Part shown: positions 11,401 through 28,594 of the stretch, piece after piece
Numbering within the stretch: the stretch's first letter is position 1
Layout of the letters: every line of letters starts with the position of its first letter
NCBI GenBank assembly: GCA_014138725.1
Contig: JACJID010000003.1
Location: 1,233,009 to 1,297,008, forward strand
DNA from: Kutzneria viridogrisea
Lineage (GTDB): Bacteria; Actinomycetota; Actinomycetes; Mycobacteriales; Pseudonocardiaceae
Direction: 5' to 3'
DNA: 64,000 nucleotides
The notes under the pieces: generated by a model
Databases searched by the model: none
What the model saw: only the letters and a program-made list of their open reading frames with translations
What the model was told of the DNA's origin: nothing
Program-made: the position numbers and the translations under genes

Positions 11401-14400
11401 CGCCCGCCAACGCCCCGGTCAGGTTCGACACAACCGGAATCCTCGGCACAGCGAAGTCCAAAGTGGACGCGATCTTCCCGAACTCCGCCAGCATCGGCTC
11501 CATAAGCGGCGAATGGAACGCATGCGACACCACCAAACGCCGAGTCTTACGACCCGCGAAAACCGCCACCACAGCGGCAACCGCATCCTTATCACCCGAC
11601 ACCACAACAGAATCCGGCCCATTGATCGCCGCGATACTCACACCGTTAGTCAGGTGCGGAGCAACCTCCTCCTCAGTCGCCTGGATCGCGACCATCGCAC
11701 CGCCGGCCGGCAACTCCTGCATGAGCCGACCACGAGCCGCCACCAGCTTCACAGCATCAGCCAACGACAACACACCAGCCACATGAGCCGCCGACAACTC
11801 ACCAATCGAATGCCCAGCAACATAATCCGGCCGCACACCCCACGACTCAACAAGCCGGAACAACGCAACTTCGATCGCGAACAACGCAGCCTGGGTGTAC
11901 TGCGTCTGATCAAGCAGTTCCGAACCGTCGAAGATCACATCACGCAACGGCAACTCGAACTCGCCGCACACCACGTCAAACGCCTCAGCGAACACCGGGA
12001 ACGACTCGTACAACTCACGACCCATCCCAGCCCGCTGAGCACCCTGACCAGTGAACAACAGTGCGAGCTTGCCCTCGGTCCTGGCCACACCCGTGATCAC
12101 GTTCGGCGAGGGCTCGCCCGCGGCCAGCGCGCGGAGTCCACTGATCAGCTCCTCGCGGTCCGCTCCGACCACCGCCGCCCGGTGCGGGAACGCGGAACGC
12201 AGTGCCGCCAGCGAGTAGCCGAGGTCGTTGGGCGGCGCACTGTCCACAACAGACAGCAGTCGCCTTGCCTGGTCGGGCAGGGCGTCCTTGCTGCGCGCCG
12301 ACACCAGCCAGGGCAGCACCGGACCGGTGGCCTTCGGCGGCTGAGGCTCCTCGGTAGGTGCCTGCTCGATGATGGTGTGCGCGTTGGTCCCGCTGATGCC
12401 GAACGAGGAGATGCCCGCACGACGCGGCCGTCCGCTGTCCGGCCAGGGCTGCGCCTGCGTCAGCAGTTCGACGGCGCCCGCCGACCAGTCCACGTGCGGG
12501 GACGGGGCGTCCACGTGCAAGGTCTTCGGCAGGACTCCGTGCCGCATTGCCATGACCATCTTGATGATCCCGGCAACCCCGGCCGCCGCCTGAGTGTGCC
12601 CGAGGTTCGACTTGACCGACCCCAGCCACAGCGGTTGCTCGCGGTCCTGGCCGTACGTGGCGAGCAAGGCCTGCGCCTCGATCGGATCACCCAGCGTGGT
12701 ACCGGTTCCGTGCGCCTCCACCACATCCACGTCCGCGGTGGTGAGACCCGCGCTGGCCAGGGCCTTGCGGATCACCCTGCGCTGGGAGGGGCCGTTCGGG
12801 GCGGTGAGGCCGTTCGAGGCCCCGTCCTGGTTGATCGCCGACCCGCGCACGATCGCGAGCACCGGGTGGCCGTTGCGGCGCGCGTCGGACAGCCGCTCCA
12901 CCACCAGCACGCCCACGCCCTCGGACCAGCCAGCACCGTCCGCCGCGGCGGCAAAGGATCGGCACCGGCCGTCACGGGACAGCCCGCGCTGGCGGCTGAA
13001 CTCGATGAACGCGCCGGGCGTGGCCATCACGGTGACACCACCGGCCAAGGCGAGATCGCACTCGCCCTGCCGCAGTGCCTGCGCGGCCAGGTGCAGCGCG
13101 ACCAGTGAGGAGGAGCAGGCCGTGTCCACCGTGACCGCCGGTCCCTCCAGCCCGAGGCTGTAGGCGATCCGCCCGGACACCACGCTGCCGGAGGCGGCGG
13201 CGCCCTCGTAGTCGTGGTACATGACCCCGGCGAACACCCCGGTCTGACTGCCCTTCAACAGGACCGGGTCGATGCCCGCGCGCTCCAGCGCCTCCCAGGA
13301 CACCTCCAACAGCTGGCGCTGCTGCGGGTCGGTGATCAGCGCCTCACGCGGGGAGATCCCGAAGAAGCCCGGGTCGAACTCGGCCGCGTCGTGCAGGAAC
13401 CCGCCCTCCCGCACGTAGCACTTGCCCTCCTTGTCCGGGTCCGGGTCGTACAGCCGTTCCACGTCCCAGCCGCGGTCCTCCGGGAACAGCGTGATCGCGT
13501 CGGCCTCCTCGGTGACCAGCCGCCACAGGTCCTCAGGCGAGCGAACCCCACCCGGGTAGCGGCAGCTCATCGCCACGATCGCGATCGGCTCGTCGTCCAC
13601 AGTCGACGACACGGTCGGCGCCACGTCCTCGGCGGTGCCGGAGACCTCGGCGAGCAGGTAGTCGGCCAGGGCCGTGGTGGTCGGGTAGTCGAAGACCAGC
13701 GTGGCTGGCAGCCGCAGCCCGGTGGCCGTGGTCAACCCGTTGCGCAGGTGCACCGCGGCGAGCGAGTCGAAGCCCAGGTCCTGGAACGGCTTGTCCAGTT
13801 CGACGGCCTCCGGGGAATGGTGCCCCAACACCGTGGCGACGTGCGCTCGAACCAGGGCGATCACGGTGTCGCGGCGTTCCGGCTCGGACAGCCCGGCGAG
13901 CCGCTGGGCCAGTCCGGACGAGACCGAGGCGGCGACGGAGGCCGTGCCGCGGCGGACCGACCTGCCTGCCAGGCCGCGGAACAGCGCGGCACCCTGCTCA
14001 CGCAACACAGGCAGGTCGAGCTTGACAGGTGCCACGGCGGCCGGGCCACCCTGGGCGAGGTCGAACAGGGCCAGGGCCTCGTCGGTATCCAGCGGCAACA
14101 CGCCCGCGCTGGCCAGTTGCTCGCGGTCGATCTCGGCCGTCATACCGCTGGTGGCCGCCCAGAAGCCCCAGCCCAGCGAGGTCGCGGGCAGACCGCGGGC
14201 ACGGCGGTACTGGGCCAAGGCGTCCAGGTAGGCGTTGGCGGCGGCGTAGTTGCCCTGCCCCGGCGAGCCGAAGGTCGCCGCCACCGAGGAGAACAGGACG
14301 AACCGGTCCACCTCGCCGAGGAGTTCGTGCAGGTTCCAGGCCGCGTCCACCTTGGGCCGCAGCACCGCGTCCAGCCGTTCCGGGGTCAGCGAGCCGATCA

Positions 14401-17400
14401 CCCCGTCGTCCAGCACACCTGCCGCGTGCACCACCGCACTGACTGAATTTTCAGCCAGGACCTGCCGCAGGGCCGCACGGTCCGCCGCGTCACAAGCGAC
14501 CACGGTCGCCGCGGCACCCAGCTCGGCGAGCTCGGCGCGCAGATCCTCCGCACCACCGCTGCGGCTCATCAACAGCAGGTTGCGCACTCCGTGCCGCTCG
14601 ACGAGATGACGTGCCAGCAGCCGACCGAGTCCACCCGTACCGCCAGTGATCAGCACCGTGCCATCGGGATCCCAGCCGGTGTCCGGCTCCGTGACAGCGG
14701 CGCGGGCGAGCCGCGCGGCCAGGACCACGCCATCCCGGATCACCACCTGGGGCTCCCCAGAGGCCACGACCGCGGGCAGCAGGCTCGCGGCCTCCGTGGC
14801 CGGGTCCAGGTCCACCAGCACGATCCGGTCCGGGTTCTCCGACTGCGCGGAACGGACGAGCCCCCACACCGCGGCACCAGCCAGATCGGTCACCTCGGCA
14901 CCGACCGCGCCGTGCGTGACGATCACCAGCGTGGGTGAGTCGTTGCGCTGCAACACCTCCAGTGCCCGGTGCGTGACCTCGTGCACAGCACCGTTGATGA
15001 ACGGCACGACCACCACGTCGGCCTCGCGCACGGCCTCGAACCCCTCGACCAGGTCCACCCCGGCGACCTGACCGGCGAGCCCGTTCAGCTGCTGCCCCAC
15101 CACGGTCCAGCGCGCGGCGGACACGGCGGGTTCCACGGGAACCGGTACCCAGTCCACTTGGAACAGTGCGTCGGCAGCGGCAGGAGCCCGTACCGGGGCC
15201 ATGGGCCGCAGCGTGAGTTCACCGACGGCCAGCACGGGGGCGCCAGTGGAGTCGGCGACTCGCAGTGCGACCGAGCCCGCACCGGTCGGCGTGATCTGTA
15301 CCCGCAGGCTGGACGCGCCCGAGGCGTGCAGTTCGACGTCAGACCAGGCGAAGGGCAGCAGCGCTTCCTCAGCGGAGGCGGAGCTGAGGCCGATCGCCTG
15401 GAGCGCGGCGTCGAGCGCGGCCGGGTGCAGGCCGAACCGCCCTGGCTCCAAGGAGTCCGCCCCGGGCAGCGCCACCTCGGCGAACACCTGCTCGCCGTGC
15501 CGCCAAGCCGAACGCAGACCGCGGAACACCGGCCCGTAGGTGAGACCGGCCTCGGCCGCGGTGGCGTGGAAGTCCTCCAGCGACAAGGATTCGGCGCCAC
15601 TCGGCGGCCACGCCGTCAGCTCGAAGGCTGGCTGACCGGCAGTTGGGGCCAGGATCCCGCTGGCGTGCCGCAGCCACGGCGAGTCCTCCGCGGCGTCCTC
15701 ACGACGCGAGTGGATGCCGAGCACACGGCGCCCATCGGCGTTCGGGGCCCCGACGAGGACCTGGACCTGGACGCCGCCGCGCTCCGGCAGCACCAGCGGG
15801 GCCTCGATCGTCAACTCGGCGAGCAGGCCGCAGCCGACCTCGTCACCGGCCCGGACCGCCAGCTCGACGAAGGCCGTGCCGGGCAACAGGATCGTGCCGC
15901 CGATAACGTGATCAGCCAGCCAGCGGTGCGTGCCGACCGAGATCCGCGCACTGAACAGCACGCTGTCGGAGTCCGCGAGCGGTACGGCCGCGCCGAGCAG
16001 CGGGTGGTCGGGCGAGGTGAGCCCGAGCGAGGCGACATCGCTGGTCGTTGCGGTGGAGTTGAGCCAGAACCGCTCGCGTTGGAAGGCGTAGGTGGGCAGG
16101 TCGACCCGGCGGGCACCGGGGAAGACCTCGGCCCAGTTGACGGTTCGGCCGGTCACGTGCAGTTGCGCCAGGGCGGTGGTGATCGTCTCGACCTCGTCGC
16201 GGCCCTTACGCAGCGCGGACACCAAGGTGCCCTCCACACACTGCTGGGCCATGCCGGTCAGCACACCGTCCGGCCCCAACTCCAGGAACGTCGTGACACC
16301 AGCACTTTCCAGGTACTTCAGGCCATCACTGAACCGGACGGCCTCGCGGACGTGCCGGACCCAGTACTCGGGAGTGCACAGCTCATCGCCCGCCAGCACC
16401 CCGGTCAGGTTCGACACAACCGGAATCCTCGGCGCGGCGAAGTCCAAAGTGGATGCGATCTCGCCGAACTCCGCCAGCATCGGCTCCATGAGCGGCGAAT
16501 GGAACGCATGCGACACCACCAAACGCCGAGTCTTGCGATCCGCGAAAACCGCCACCACAGCGGCAACCGCATCCTCATCACCCGACACCACAACAGAATC
16601 CGGCCCATTGATCGCCGCGATACTCACACCATCGGTCAGGTGCGGAGCAACCTCCTCCTCAGTCGCCTGGACCGCGACCATCGCACCACCGGCCGGCAAC
16701 TCCTGCATGAGCCGACCACGAGCCGCCACCAGCTTCACAGCATCAGCCAACGACAACACACCAGCCACATAAGCCGCCGACAACTCACCAATCGAATGCC
16801 CAGCAACATAATCCGGCCGCACACCCCACGACTCAACAAGCCGGAACAACGCAACTTCAATCGCGAACAACGCAGCCTGGGTGTACTGCGTCTGATCAAG
16901 CAGTTCCGAACCGTCGAAGATCACATCACGCAACGGCAACTCGAACTCGGCACACACCACGTCAAACGCCCCAGCAAACACCGGGAACGACTCGTACAAC
17001 TCACGACCCATCCCAGCGCGCTGCGACCCCTGACCAGTGAACAGCACACCCAGCTTGCCGGTGCTCCGCGCAGTGCCGGTGACCACTGCGGGCGACACCT
17101 CGCCAGCAGCGATTGCGGTCAGCGCGGTGAGCAGGCTCGCGCGATCCGTGCCGACGGCGGCGCCCCGGTGCTCGAACTGGGCGTGCGAAGTGGCCAGCGA
17201 GTAGCCGAGGTCGGACAGGTCCAGCTCGGGGCGAGCCTCCACATAGGACACGAGCTGCGCGGCCTGTGCGGCCAGGGCCTGCTTGGTGTGCGCGGACAGG
17301 ACCCAGGGCAGCGCACCCACCGGGATCCGCTGCGGGGCGGGCTCGTCGACCACGGGCGGCTGCTCGATGATCACGTGGGCGTTCGTGCCGCTGACGCCGA

Positions 17401-20400
17401 ACGAGGAGATGCCCGCACGACGCGGCCGACCGTCCTCGGGCCAGGGCCTGGCCTCGGTGGCCAGTTCCACGGACCCGGCCGACCAGTCCACATGCGGGGT
17501 CGGCTCGTCCACGTGCAAGGTCTTCGGCACCACGCCGTGCCGCATGGCCATGACCATCTTGATGATCCCGGCAACCCCGGCCGCCGCCTGAGTGTGCCCG
17601 AGGTTGGACTTGATCGACCCCAGTAGCAGCGGCTCGGCGCGGTCCTGGCCGTACGTGGCCAGCAGGGCCTGCGCCTCGATCGGATCACCCAGCGTGGTAC
17701 CGGTTCCGTGCGCCTCAACGGCTTGCACCTCGTTGACGGTGAGCCCCGCGTTGGCCAGGGCCTGGCGGATCACCCGCTGCTGCGAAGGACCGTTCGGGGC
17801 CGTAAGACCGTTCGAGGCACCGTCCTGGTTGATCGCCGAGCCACTGATCACCGCCAGCACCGGGTGCCCGTTGCGGCGCGCGTCGGACAGCCGCTCCAGC
17901 ACCAGCACGCCCACGCCCTCGGACCAGCCAGCCCCGTCCGCGGCTGCGGCGAAGGACTTGCACCGGCCGTCACGGGCGAGCCCGCGCTGACGGCTGAACT
18001 CCACGAACATCTCGGGAGTGGACATGACGGCGACGCCACCGGCCAGGGCCAGGGTGCAGTCGCCCTGCCGCAGCGACTGGCAGGCCCAGTGCAGGGACAC
18101 CAGCGAGGAGGAGCACGCGGTGTCCACGCTGACCGCGGGGCCTTCCAGCCCGAAGGTGTAGGCGACCCGGCCGGAGACGAGGCTGCCGGTGCCGCTGTTG
18201 CCGAGGTAGTCGTGGTACATGACCCCGGCGAACACCCCGGTTCGGCTGCCCTTCAGCGTGCCGGGATCGATGCCCGCGCGCTCGAACGCCTCCCAGGACG
18301 CCTCCAGCAGCAGGCGCTGCTGGGGGTCCATGGCAAGGGCCTCGCGCGGGGAGATGCCGAAGAAGGCCGGGTCGAATTCGGCCACGTCGTGCAGGAAACC
18401 GCCGTCGCGGACGTAGCTCTTGCCCTCGGCGTCCGGGTCCGGGTCGAACAGCGCGTCCACGTCCCAGCCACGGTCGGTGGGGAAGGGCGTCACCACCTCC
18501 TCACCACGAGCGACCAGCTGCCACAGGTCCTCCGGCGAGCGGACGCCACCCGGGTAGCGGCAGCTCATCGCCACGATCGCGATCGGATCATCGGCGTTAG
18601 GTCCACTCAGGACGGTCACGGGTGCGTGCTCGGCGAGGGTGCCGAGCAGTTCTCCGTACAGGTGGCGGGCGAGCACGGTCGGCGTCGGGTAGTCGAACAC
18701 CAGCGTGGCGGGCAGCCGCAGGTCGGTGGCCGTGTTGAGCCGGTTGCGCAGTTCCACGGCGCTGAGCGAGTCGAAGCCCAGTTCCTGGAAGGCCCGGCCC
18801 GCGTCCACGGTCTCGATGGTGGCGTGGCCCAGGATCGAGGCGACCTGCGACCGGACCAGGTCGACCAGCGCGGGTTCGCGGTCCTCCTCCGGCAACGAGG
18901 CAAGCCGCCGACGCAGTGAGTCCACATCGGACTGATCACCGGTGGCCGCGGCTCGCCGCGTGCTGGGCACCAGGGAGCGGAACACCGGCGGCACCGCTTC
19001 ACCGCGTGCTCGCAGTGCCCCGAGGTCCAGCCGTACCGGGACGAGTGCGGCCTCGCCGAGCGACAGCGCCGTGTCGAACAGGGCCAGGCCCTCGTCGGAG
19101 CCGAGCGGGCGGACCCCCGACTGGGAGATGCGCTGCCGGTCGGAGGCGTCGAGTTGCCCGGTCATGCCGCTGGCCTGGTCCCAGAACCCCCAGGCCAGTG
19201 CGGTGGCGGGCAGGCCCTGTGCGTGCCGGTGCTGGGCCAGGGCATCCAGGTAGGCGTTGGCGGCGGCGTAGTTGGCCTGCCCAGGGTTGCCCGTGACCCC
19301 GGCGATCGAGGAGAACAGCACGAAGTGGGTCAGGTCCCCGGCGAACTCGTGCAGGTTCCAGGCCGCGTCCACCTTCGGCCGCAGCACCGCGTCCAGGCGT
19401 TCCGGGGTGAGCGAGCCAATCACCCCGTCGTCCAGGACACCCGCGGTGTGCACGACGGCACCGACTGAATTTTCAGTCAGCAGGCTCCGCACCGCCTCAC
19501 GATCAGCCACGTCACAGGCGGCCACGGTCGCCGCAGCGCCCAACTCCGCAAGATCCGCGAGCAACTGCTCGGCGCCGGGGGCGTCCCCGCCTCGACGGCT
19601 CACCAGCAGCAGGTTGTGCACGCCCGAGGCCGCGAGGTGCTTGGCCACCAGCCCGCCCAGCGTGCCGGAGGCGCCAGTGATCAACACGGTTCCGTCGGGG
19701 TCCCACTCGACCGGCGTGTGCTCGGCGGCGGCCCGAACACGACCGAGCCGGGGCACCCGCACGGCGCCCGCACGCAGGGCGGCCTGCGGCTCGCCGGAGC
19801 CGACAACGGCGGCCACGAGGTGTGCGGACTCGGCAGCCGGGTCCAGGTCGACCAGCACGATCCGGTCCGGGTTCTCCGACTGCGCGGAACGGACGAGCCC
19901 CCACACCGCGGCTCCGGCAAGATCGGCCACATCGCTGGTGACCGCACCGCGGGTCAGCACGACGAGCCTGCTGGCGGCGAAGCGTTCGTCGGCCAGCCAG
20001 TCCTGGAGTTGAGGCAACACGCGGTGCACGGCCCCGTCACCGAATGCTGGCAGCACAACGATGTCCGCACCCACCGCACTGTCCAGGTCGGCGACCGCCT
20101 CGCCCAGCCCGAGCGATTCGGCGCCGAGCACGGCCCAACGCCCACCGGTCGTGCTGCCGAGTCGGCCGGGTTCCCAGTCCAGGCGGTACAGGGACTCGTG
20201 GTAGCCGGTGCGGGAGAGTTCCGCCGTGACCACGGGGCGCAGCGCGAACGAGCCGATCGACAGCACCGGAGCACCCGTGCTGTCGGCCACCTCGACCGAC
20301 ACCGAACCGCCGACCGTCGGGGCCACCCGGACCCGCAGGGTGGACGCGCCGGTGGCGAACAGCTCCACCTGGGACCAAGCGAACGGCAACAGCACCTGGT

Positions 20401-23400
20401 CGCCAGCCGAAGCACCGAGCCCGACGGCTTGCAGCGCGGCGTCAAGCAGCGCGGGGTGCAGTCCGAACTGGGCGGCGTCGGCGGGCGATGGCAGCGCGAC
20501 CTCGGCGAAGACCTGGTCTCCGTGGCGCCACGCGGCCCGCAGGCCCTGGAACACCGGGCCGTACGCCAACCCGAGCTCGGCCGCGTCCCGGTAGAAAGCC
20601 TCCAGCGACACGGGTTGGGCGCCTGCGGGCGGCCACTGGGTCAGCGCGAACTCGGCAGGCCGCGCGCTGGGTGCGACCGTGCCGGTGGCGTGCCTGGTCC
20701 ACGGCTCCTCGTCGACCCGGGAGTAGACGTTGAGCGCGCGCCGGTTCGCGGAGTCGGCCGCACTGAGGGAGATCTGCAACTGCACGGCCCCGCGTTCGGG
20801 CAGCACCAGCGGCGCTTCGAGGGTCAGGTCCTCGACCCGGCCGCAGCCGACCTGGTCGCCCGCCCGGATCGCCAACTCGACGAAACCCGTGCCGGGAAGG
20901 ACAACCACGTCGCCGACGGCGTGGTCGGCGAGCCACGGGTGGCTGTCCAGGCCGAGGCGGGCGGCGAACACTAGGCCGTCGGAGTCGGCGAGCACCATGG
21001 CGGCGCCGAGCAGCGGGTGGTCGGCGGCGATCAGCCCGGCGGAGGCCACGTCGCCCACACCAGCCGTGACCTCAAGCCAGTAGTGCTCGCGCTGGAAGGC
21101 GTACGTCGGCAGGTCGACGCGTCGGCCACCCGGGTAGATGGCCGCCCAGTCCACGCCGACGCCTCGCACGTGCAGTTCGGCCAGCGACAGGTACAGCCGG
21201 TGCAGCCCGCCCTCGTCGCGGCGCAGCGTGCCCGTGACGACAGCGTCCTGGCCCACGGCGTCCAGCGTCTCCTGAAGGCCGACCGTCAGCACCGGGTGCG
21301 CCGAGCACTCCACGAAACCGCCGAACCCCTCGGCTGCCAGCGCGCGCACCGCGGGGTCGAACTCCACCGTGCGGCGCAGGTTGTCGTACCAGTACTGGGC
21401 ATTCATGGCCGAGGTGTCGATCCAGCCGCCGGTCACGGTGGAGTAGAACGGCACCTCACCGGTCCGCGGCGAGACGGGACCGAGATCGGCCAGCAGCCTG
21501 TCGTGGATCAGCTCCACCTGCGCCGAGTGGGAGGCGTAGTCCACCGCGATCTTCTTGACCCGGACCTTGTCCGCGCGGAAGGCGGTCATCATCTCGTCCA
21601 GCGCCTCCGGCGCACCCGAGACGACGACCGAGTTCGTGCCGTTGACCGCGGCCAGCGACAGCCGTCCGTCCCAGGCCGCCAGGCGCGGGGCCACGTCCTC
21701 GGCGGACAGCGCCACCGACACCATGCCGCCCTTGCCCGCCAGCACGTCCCGGATCGCCGCGCTGCGCAACGCCACAACCCGAGCAGCGTCCTCAATGGAC
21801 AGTGCACCGGCGACACAGGCCGCCGCGATCTCCCCCTGCGAGTGACCGATCACCGCGGCGGGCCGCACGCCCAGCGACTGCCACACGGCCGCCAACGAGA
21901 CCATCACCGCCCACAGCGCGGGCTGCACCACGTCGACCCGGTCGAACGAGGGAGCGCCCTCGGCGCCACGGAGCACGTCGAGCAGATTCCAGTCCACAAA
22001 GGATGACAGTGCCGCGGAGCACTCGGCGAGCCGCTCGGCGAACACGGGCGAGGACTCGACCAGCTCGGCTGCCATGCCGACCCACTGTGAGCCCTGGCCC
22101 GGGAAGACGAACACCAACCGTGAGCCCGCCAGTGCCGTGCCACGGACGACATCGGCAGGGGACTCGTCGGCGGCCAACGCGGCCAGCCCGGCGAGCAGGG
22201 ACTCGCGGTCGCCCCCGACGAGCACCGCGCGGTGGTCCAGTGCGGTACGAGTCGTACCGAGGGAGAACCCGACATCGGCCAGGTTCAGCTCGGGGTTGTC
22301 GCCGAGCAGGGAAAGCAGGCGAGTCGCCTGGGACCGCAGGCCGCGTGCGGACTTGCCGGACAGCACCCACGGCAGGACCGTGGGCTCGGCAGGCTCGCTC
22401 TCCACAGTGGATGGTTCGGGTTGTTCGAGGATGATGTGCACGTTGGTGCCACTGACGCCGAAAGAGGACACCCCGGCACGGCGCGGGTGGCCCAGTTGCG
22501 GCCACGGCTGGGACTCGGTGAGCAGGCTCACCGCACCGGCCGTCCAGTCCACGTGGCTGCTCGGTTCGGTGACGTGCAGGGTCTTCGGCAGGGTCTCGTG
22601 CCGCATCGCCATGATCATCTTGATCACCCCGGCGACCCCGGAGGCGGCCTGGGTGTGGCCGATGTTGGACTTGATCGACCCCAGCCACAGCGGGCGGGAG
22701 CGGTCCTGGCCGTAGGTGGCCAACAACGCCTGCGCCTCAATGGGATCGCCCAGGGTCGTGCCCGTGCCGTGCGCCTCCACCGCGTCGATCTCCCCCGCGG
22801 GCACGCCCGCGTTGGCCAGCGCCTGGCGGATCACCCGCTGCTGCGAAGGACCGTTCGGGGCCGTAAGACCGTTCGAGGCACCGTCCTGGTTGATCGCCGA
22901 CCCGCGGATGACGCCGAGCACCTGGTGGCCGTTGCGGCGGGCGTCGGACAGCCGCTCCAACACCAGCAGCGCGCCGCCCTCGGACCAGCCCGTGCCGTCC
23001 GCGGACTCCGAGAACGCCTTGCACCGGCCGTCCGGGGCGAGCCCGCGCTGCTTGCTGAACGCAACGAAAGCCGAGGGTGTAGCCATGATCGTGACACCAC
23101 CGGCGAGCGCCAGCGTGCACTCCTTGTTGCGCAGGGCCTGGGTGGCCAGGTGCAGCGCGACCAGTGAGGAGGAGCACGCGGTGTCCAGGGTGACCGCGGG
23201 TCCCTCGAAGCCGAAGGTGTAGGAGATCCGGCCGGACAGCACCGCGGCCACCGTGGCGGTGGTCTGGTAGGCCTCGGTGCCCGCCGGGGACTTCTCGATC
23301 AGGTCCCCGTAGTCCTGGCCGTTCGAGCCGACGAACACCCCGACATGGCTGCCACGCAGGGAGGACACGTCGATGCCGCCGCGCTCGAACGCCTCCCAGC

Positions 23401-23791
23401 TCAGCTCCAGCAACATGCGCTGCTGGGGGTCCATGGCCACGGCCTCGCGGGGTGAGACGCCGAAGAAGCCCGCGTCGAACTCGGCCACTCCGCCGACAAA
23501 ACCACCCCGGCTGACGTAGCTCTTGCCGCTGTCGTCGGGGTTGTCGCCGAACAGGGCCGCGGTGTCCCAGCCGCGGTCCTCGGGGAAGGCCGACACCGCG
23601 TCGGTGCCCTCGGCGACCAGACGCCACAGCTGCTCCGGCGAGTCGACGCCTCCGGGGTAGCGGCAGGTCATCGCGACGACCGCGATGGGTTCCTGCACAC
23701 CGGACTCCAGCTCCTGCAGGCGCTCGCGGGTCTGGTGCAGGTCCGCGGTCACGCGCTTGAGGTAGCCCAGGAGCTTGTCTTCGTTCGCCAT
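8459..23791 (-). CDS. Modular polyketide synthase, modules 4-6 (three KS-AT-DH-KR-ACP)
   Basis: About 5110 residues with three full modules. Module 4: KS Cys near 206, AT with GHSQGE (near 651) and YASH (near 752), so methylmalonyl-CoA, DH His near 957, B-type KR, ACP near 1673. Module 5: KS Cys near 1892, AT GHSIGE near 2333 with HAFHS (malonyl), DH His near 2628, B-type KR Tyr near 3181, ACP near 3341. Module 6: KS Cys near 3559, AT near 3995 (malonyl), DH His near 4284, B-type KR Tyr near 4821, ACP near 4987. The C-terminus (about 5035-5110) is an acidic helical docking domain of a different type from those of the two upstream proteins. There is no ER domain, so three conjugated double bonds are expected, one bearing a methyl. 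The ATG at 23791 has GAGGG 5 bases upstream; the open frame reaches 23917 but that would overlap the upstream gene. Confidence 0.96.
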   Translation of the reverse strand: MANEDKLLGYLKRVTADLHQTRERLQELESGVQEPIAVVAMTCRYPGGVDSPEQLWRLVAEGTDAVSAFPEDRGWDTAALFGDNPDDSGKSYVSRGGFVGGVAEFDAGFFGVSPREAVAMDPQQRMLLELSWEAFERGGIDVSSLRGSHVGVFVGSNGQDYGDLIEKSPAGTEAYQTTATVAAVLSGRISYTFGFEGPAVTLDTACSSSLVALHLATQALRNKECTLALAGGVTIMATPSAFVAFSKQRGLAPDGRCKAFSESADGTGWSEGGALLVLERLSDARRNGHQVLGVIRGSAINQDGASNGLTAPNGPSQQRVIRQALANAGVPAGEIDAVEAHGTGTTLGDPIEAQALLATYGQDRSRPLWLGSIKSNIGHTQAASGVAGVIKMIMAMRHETLPKTLHVTEPSSHVDWTAGAVSLLTESQPWPQLGHPRRAGVSSFGVSGTNVHIILEQPEPSTVESEPAEPTVLPWVLSGKSARGLRSQATRLLSLLGDNPELNLADVGFSLGTTRTALDHRAVLVGGDRESLLAGLAALAADESPADVVRGTALAGSRLVFVFPGQGSQWVGMAAELVESSPVFAERLAECSAALSSFVDWNLLDVLRGAEGAPSFDRVDVVQPALWAVMVSLAAVWQSLGVRPAAVIGHSQGEIAAACVAGALSIEDAARVVALRSAAIRDVLAGKGGMVSVALSAEDVAPRLAAWDGRLSLAAVNGTNSVVVSGAPEALDEMMTAFRADKVRVKKIAVDYASHSAQVELIHDRLLADLGPVSPRTGEVPFYSTVTGGWIDTSAMNAQYWYDNLRRTVEFDPAVRALAAEGFGGFVECSAHPVLTVGLQETLDAVGQDAVVTGTLRRDEGGLHRLYLSLAELHVRGVGVDWAAIYPGGRRVDLPTYAFQREHYWLEVTAGVGDVASAGLIAADHPLLGAAMVLADSDGLVFAARLGLDSHPWLADHAVGDVVVLPGTGFVELAIRAGDQVGCGRVEDLTLEAPLVLPERGAVQLQISLSAADSANRRALNVYSRVDEEPWTRHATGTVAPSARPAEFALTQWPPAGAQPVSLEAFYRDAAELGLAYGPVFQGLRAAWRHGDQVFAEVALPSPADAAQFGLHPALLDAALQAVGLGASAGDQVLLPFAWSQVELFATGASTLRVRVAPTVGGSVSVEVADSTGAPVLSIGSFALRPVVTAELSRTGYHESLYRLDWEPGRLGSTTGGRWAVLGAESLGLGEAVADLDSAVGADIVVLPAFGDGAVHRVLPQLQDWLADERFAASRLVVLTRGAVTSDVADLAGAAVWGLVRSAQSENPDRIVLVDLDPAAESAHLVAAVVGSGEPQAALRAGAVRVPRLGRVRAAAEHTPVEWDPDGTVLITGASGTLGGLVAKHLAASGVHNLLLVSRRGGDAPGAEQLLADLAELGAAATVAACDVADREAVRSLLTENSVGAVVHTAGVLDDGVIGSLTPERLDAVLRPKVDAAWNLHEFAGDLTHFVLFSSIAGVTGNPGQANYAAANAYLDALAQHRHAQGLPATALAWGFWDQASGMTGQLDASDRQRISQSGVRPLGSDEGLALFDTALSLGEAALVPVRLDLGALRARGEAVPPVFRSLVPSTRRAAATGDQSDVDSLRRRLASLPEEDREPALVDLVRSQVASILGHATIETVDAGRAFQELGFDSLSAVELRNRLNTATDLRLPATLVFDYPTPTVLARHLYGELLGTLAEHAPVTVLSGPNADDPIAIVAMSCRYPGGVRSPEDLWQLVARGEEVVTPFPTDRGWDVDALFDPDPDAEGKSYVRDGGFLHDVAEFDPAFFGISPREALAMDPQQRLLLEASWEAFERAGIDPGTLKGSRTGVFAGVMYHDYLGNSGTGSLVSGRVAYTFGLEGPAVSVDTACSSSLVSLHWACQSLRQGDCTLALAGGVAVMSTPEMFVEFSRQRGLARDGRCKSFAAAADGAGWSEGVGVLVLERLSDARRNGHPVLAVISGSAINQDGASNGLTAPNGPSQQRVIRQALANAGLTVNEVQAVEAHGTGTTLGDPIEAQALLATYGQDRAEPLLLGSIKSNLGHTQAAAGVAGIIKMVMAMRHGVVPKTLHVDEPTPHVDWSAGSVELATEARPWPEDGRPRRAGISSFGVSGTNAHVIIEQPPVVDEPAPQRIPVGALPWVLSAHTKQALAAQAAQLVSYVEARPELDLSDLGYSLATSHAQFEHRGAAVGTDRASLLTALTAIAAGEVSPAVVTGTARSTGKLGVLFTGQGSQRAGMGRELYESFPVFAGAFDVVCAEFELPLRDVIFDGSELLDQTQYTQAALFAIEVALFRLVESWGVRPDYVAGHSIGELSAAYVAGVLSLADAVKLVAARGRLMQELPAGGAMVAVQATEEEVAPHLTDGVSIAAINGPDSVVVSGDEDAVAAVVAVFADRKTRRLVVSHAFHSPLMEPMLAEFGEIASTLDFAAPRIPVVSNLTGVLAGDELCTPEYWVRHVREAVRFSDGLKYLESAGVTTFLELGPDGVLTGMAQQCVEGTLVSALRKGRDEVETITTALAQLHVTGRTVNWAEVFPGARRVDLPTYAFQRERFWLNSTATTSDVASLGLTSPDHPLLGAAVPLADSDSVLFSARISVGTHRWLADHVIGGTILLPGTAFVELAVRAGDEVGCGLLAELTIEAPLVLPERGGVQVQVLVGAPNADGRRVLGIHSRREDAAEDSPWLRHASGILAPTAGQPAFELTAWPPSGAESLSLEDFHATAAEAGLTYGPVFRGLRSAWRHGEQVFAEVALPGADSLEPGRFGLHPAALDAALQAIGLSSASAEEALLPFAWSDVELHASGASSLRVQITPTGAGSVALRVADSTGAPVLAVGELTLRPMAPVRAPAAADALFQVDWVPVPVEPAVSAARWTVVGQQLNGLAGQVAGVDLVEGFEAVREADVVVVPFINGAVHEVTHRALEVLQRNDSPTLVIVTHGAVGAEVTDLAGAAVWGLVRSAQSENPDRIVLVDLDPATEAASLLPAVVASGEPQVVIRDGVVLAARLARAAVTEPDTGWDPDGTVLITGGTGGLGRLLARHLVERHGVRNLLLMSRSGGAEDLRAELAELGAAATVVACDAADRAALRQVLAENSVSAVVHAAGVLDDGVIGSLTPERLDAVLRPKVDAAWNLHELLGEVDRFVLFSSVAATFGSPGQGNYAAANAYLDALAQYRRARGLPATSLGWGFWAATSGMTAEIDREQLASAGVLPLDTDEALALFDLAQGGPAAVAPVKLDLPVLREQGAALFRGLAGRSVRRGTASVAASVSSGLAQRLAGLSEPERRDTVIALVRAHVATVLGHHSPEAVELDKPFQDLGFDSLAAVHLRNGLTTATGLRLPATLVFDYPTTTALADYLLAEVSGTAEDVAPTVSSTVDDEPIAIVAMSCRYPGGVRSPEDLWRLVTEEADAITLFPEDRGWDVERLYDPDPDKEGKCYVREGGFLHDAAEFDPGFFGISPREALITDPQQRQLLEVSWEALERAGIDPVLLKGSQTGVFAGVMYHDYEGAAASGSVVSGRIAYSLGLEGPAVTVDTACSSSLVALHLAAQALRQGECDLALAGGVTVMATPGAFIEFSRQRGLSRDGRCRSFAAAADGAGWSEGVGVLVVERLSDARRNGHPVLAIVRGSAINQDGASNGLTAPNGPSQRRVIRKALASAGLTTADVDVVEAHGTGTTLGDPIEAQALLATYGQDREQPLWLGSVKSNLGHTQAAAGVAGIIKMVMAMRHGVLPKTLHVDAPSPHVDWSAGAVELLTQAQPWPDSGRPRRAGISSFGISGTNAHTIIEQAPTEEPQPPKATGPVLPWLVSARSKDALPDQARRLLSVVDSAPPNDLGYSLAALRSAFPHRAAVVGADREELISGLRALAAGEPSPNVITGVARTEGKLALLFTGQGAQRAGMGRELYESFPVFAEAFDVVCGEFELPLRDVIFDGSELLDQTQYTQAALFAIEVALFRLVESWGVRPDYVAGHSIGELSAAHVAGVLSLADAVKLVAARGRLMQELPAGGAMVAIQATEEEVAPHLTNGVSIAAINGPDSVVVSGDKDAVAAVVAVFAGRKTRRLVVSHAFHSPLMEPMLAEFGKIASTLDFAVPRIPVVSNLTGALAGDELCTPEYWVRHVREAVRFSDGLKYLESAGVTTFLELGPDGVLTGMAQQCVEGTFAPALRRDRDEVRTLLTALSRLHVGGTSADWAAVFAGGRRVDLPTYAFQHERFWLDSVGADPAGTSDHALLGPAVELADTGSYLFTGRLSARTTPWLAEHAIGDTILLPGTAFVELAIRAGDEAGCGRVEELTLAAPLVLPTSGTVQVQVAVGAPQEDGTRTVTVHSRLEDAPWTKNAHGVLSASDQPASFELTQWPPTDAEPVPVADLYTELAASGLVYGPTFQGLSAAWRRGDEVFAEVSLPEDAEVDRLGLHPALLDSALHAISLSPVGGDQALVPFSWSTVDLHATGATGLRVRVAPAGDRAVSLQLADSAGAPVATIGSLALRELAGLQVSAHHEALFRLDWARLAAEVVVSAGHWAVLGEPLSLDGQVARVDTAADLSSVVSADVVLAQFVGGEVHARTHEALALIQSWLAEERFAAAKLVIRTRGAVGPEVTDLAGAAVWGLVRSAQSENPDRIVLVDTDDRSVSLLPGIVAAGEPQVLVRDGAVRGARLVRVAELAPGADWDPEGTVLITGATGTLGRLVTRHFAERGFQHLVLVSRSGGVVDGRAVLACDVADREAVRALLAENSVSAVVHTAGVLDDGVIGSLTPERLDTVLRPKVDAAWNLHEFAGDLTHFVLFSSAAGVLGAPGQGNYAAANAYLDALAQYRHAQGLPATSLAWGLWAESSGMTGQLDATDRSRISRNGVLPLSTEEGLELLDSVATSGEPVAVPMKLDLKALSGDAVPPVLRGLVRTPVRRTAQAGAVPVAALRQQLAGLTEQDRAELLLDLVRSQAAAVLGHAGTEAIEPDRAFSELGFDSLTAVEFRNQLNAATGLRLPPTLIFDYPSSQVLAAQLDAELSPRTTPAEGSAEDRVREILGSIPLSRLRDSGLMDSLLELAGATEPVDSPPEQSGSIDEMDTDSLISMALDGADLDDVTREV
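11241..12057. repeat. Near-identical AT-domain tract, copy in module 6
   Basis: This 817-bp stretch of the module 6 AT matches 16227-17043 in the module 5 AT almost base for base at a constant offset of 4986. It includes synonymous positions, with only scattered differences. The tract also uses unusually many A-ending codons compared with the neighbouring KS and DH sequence, so it looks imported or copied by gene conversion rather than inherited with the rest of the module. Confidence 0.85.
16227..17043. repeat. Near-identical AT-domain tract, copy in module 5
   Basis: Partner of the tract at 11241-12057. Similarity falls off sharply on both sides, at the KS-AT linker and just past the AT C-terminal subdomain. 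These are the edges expected of an AT-swap by recombination. Confidence 0.85.
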
Positions 23792-23834
23792 CAGAGCCCT
23801 CGCCAGTGTGTTGTGTCCAGGGAAGCCGAGCCGG

Positions 23835-28562
<4,728 letters not shown>

Positions 28563-28594
28563 CGCGGATCACCCAATCTCACTGCGGTAGCTGG

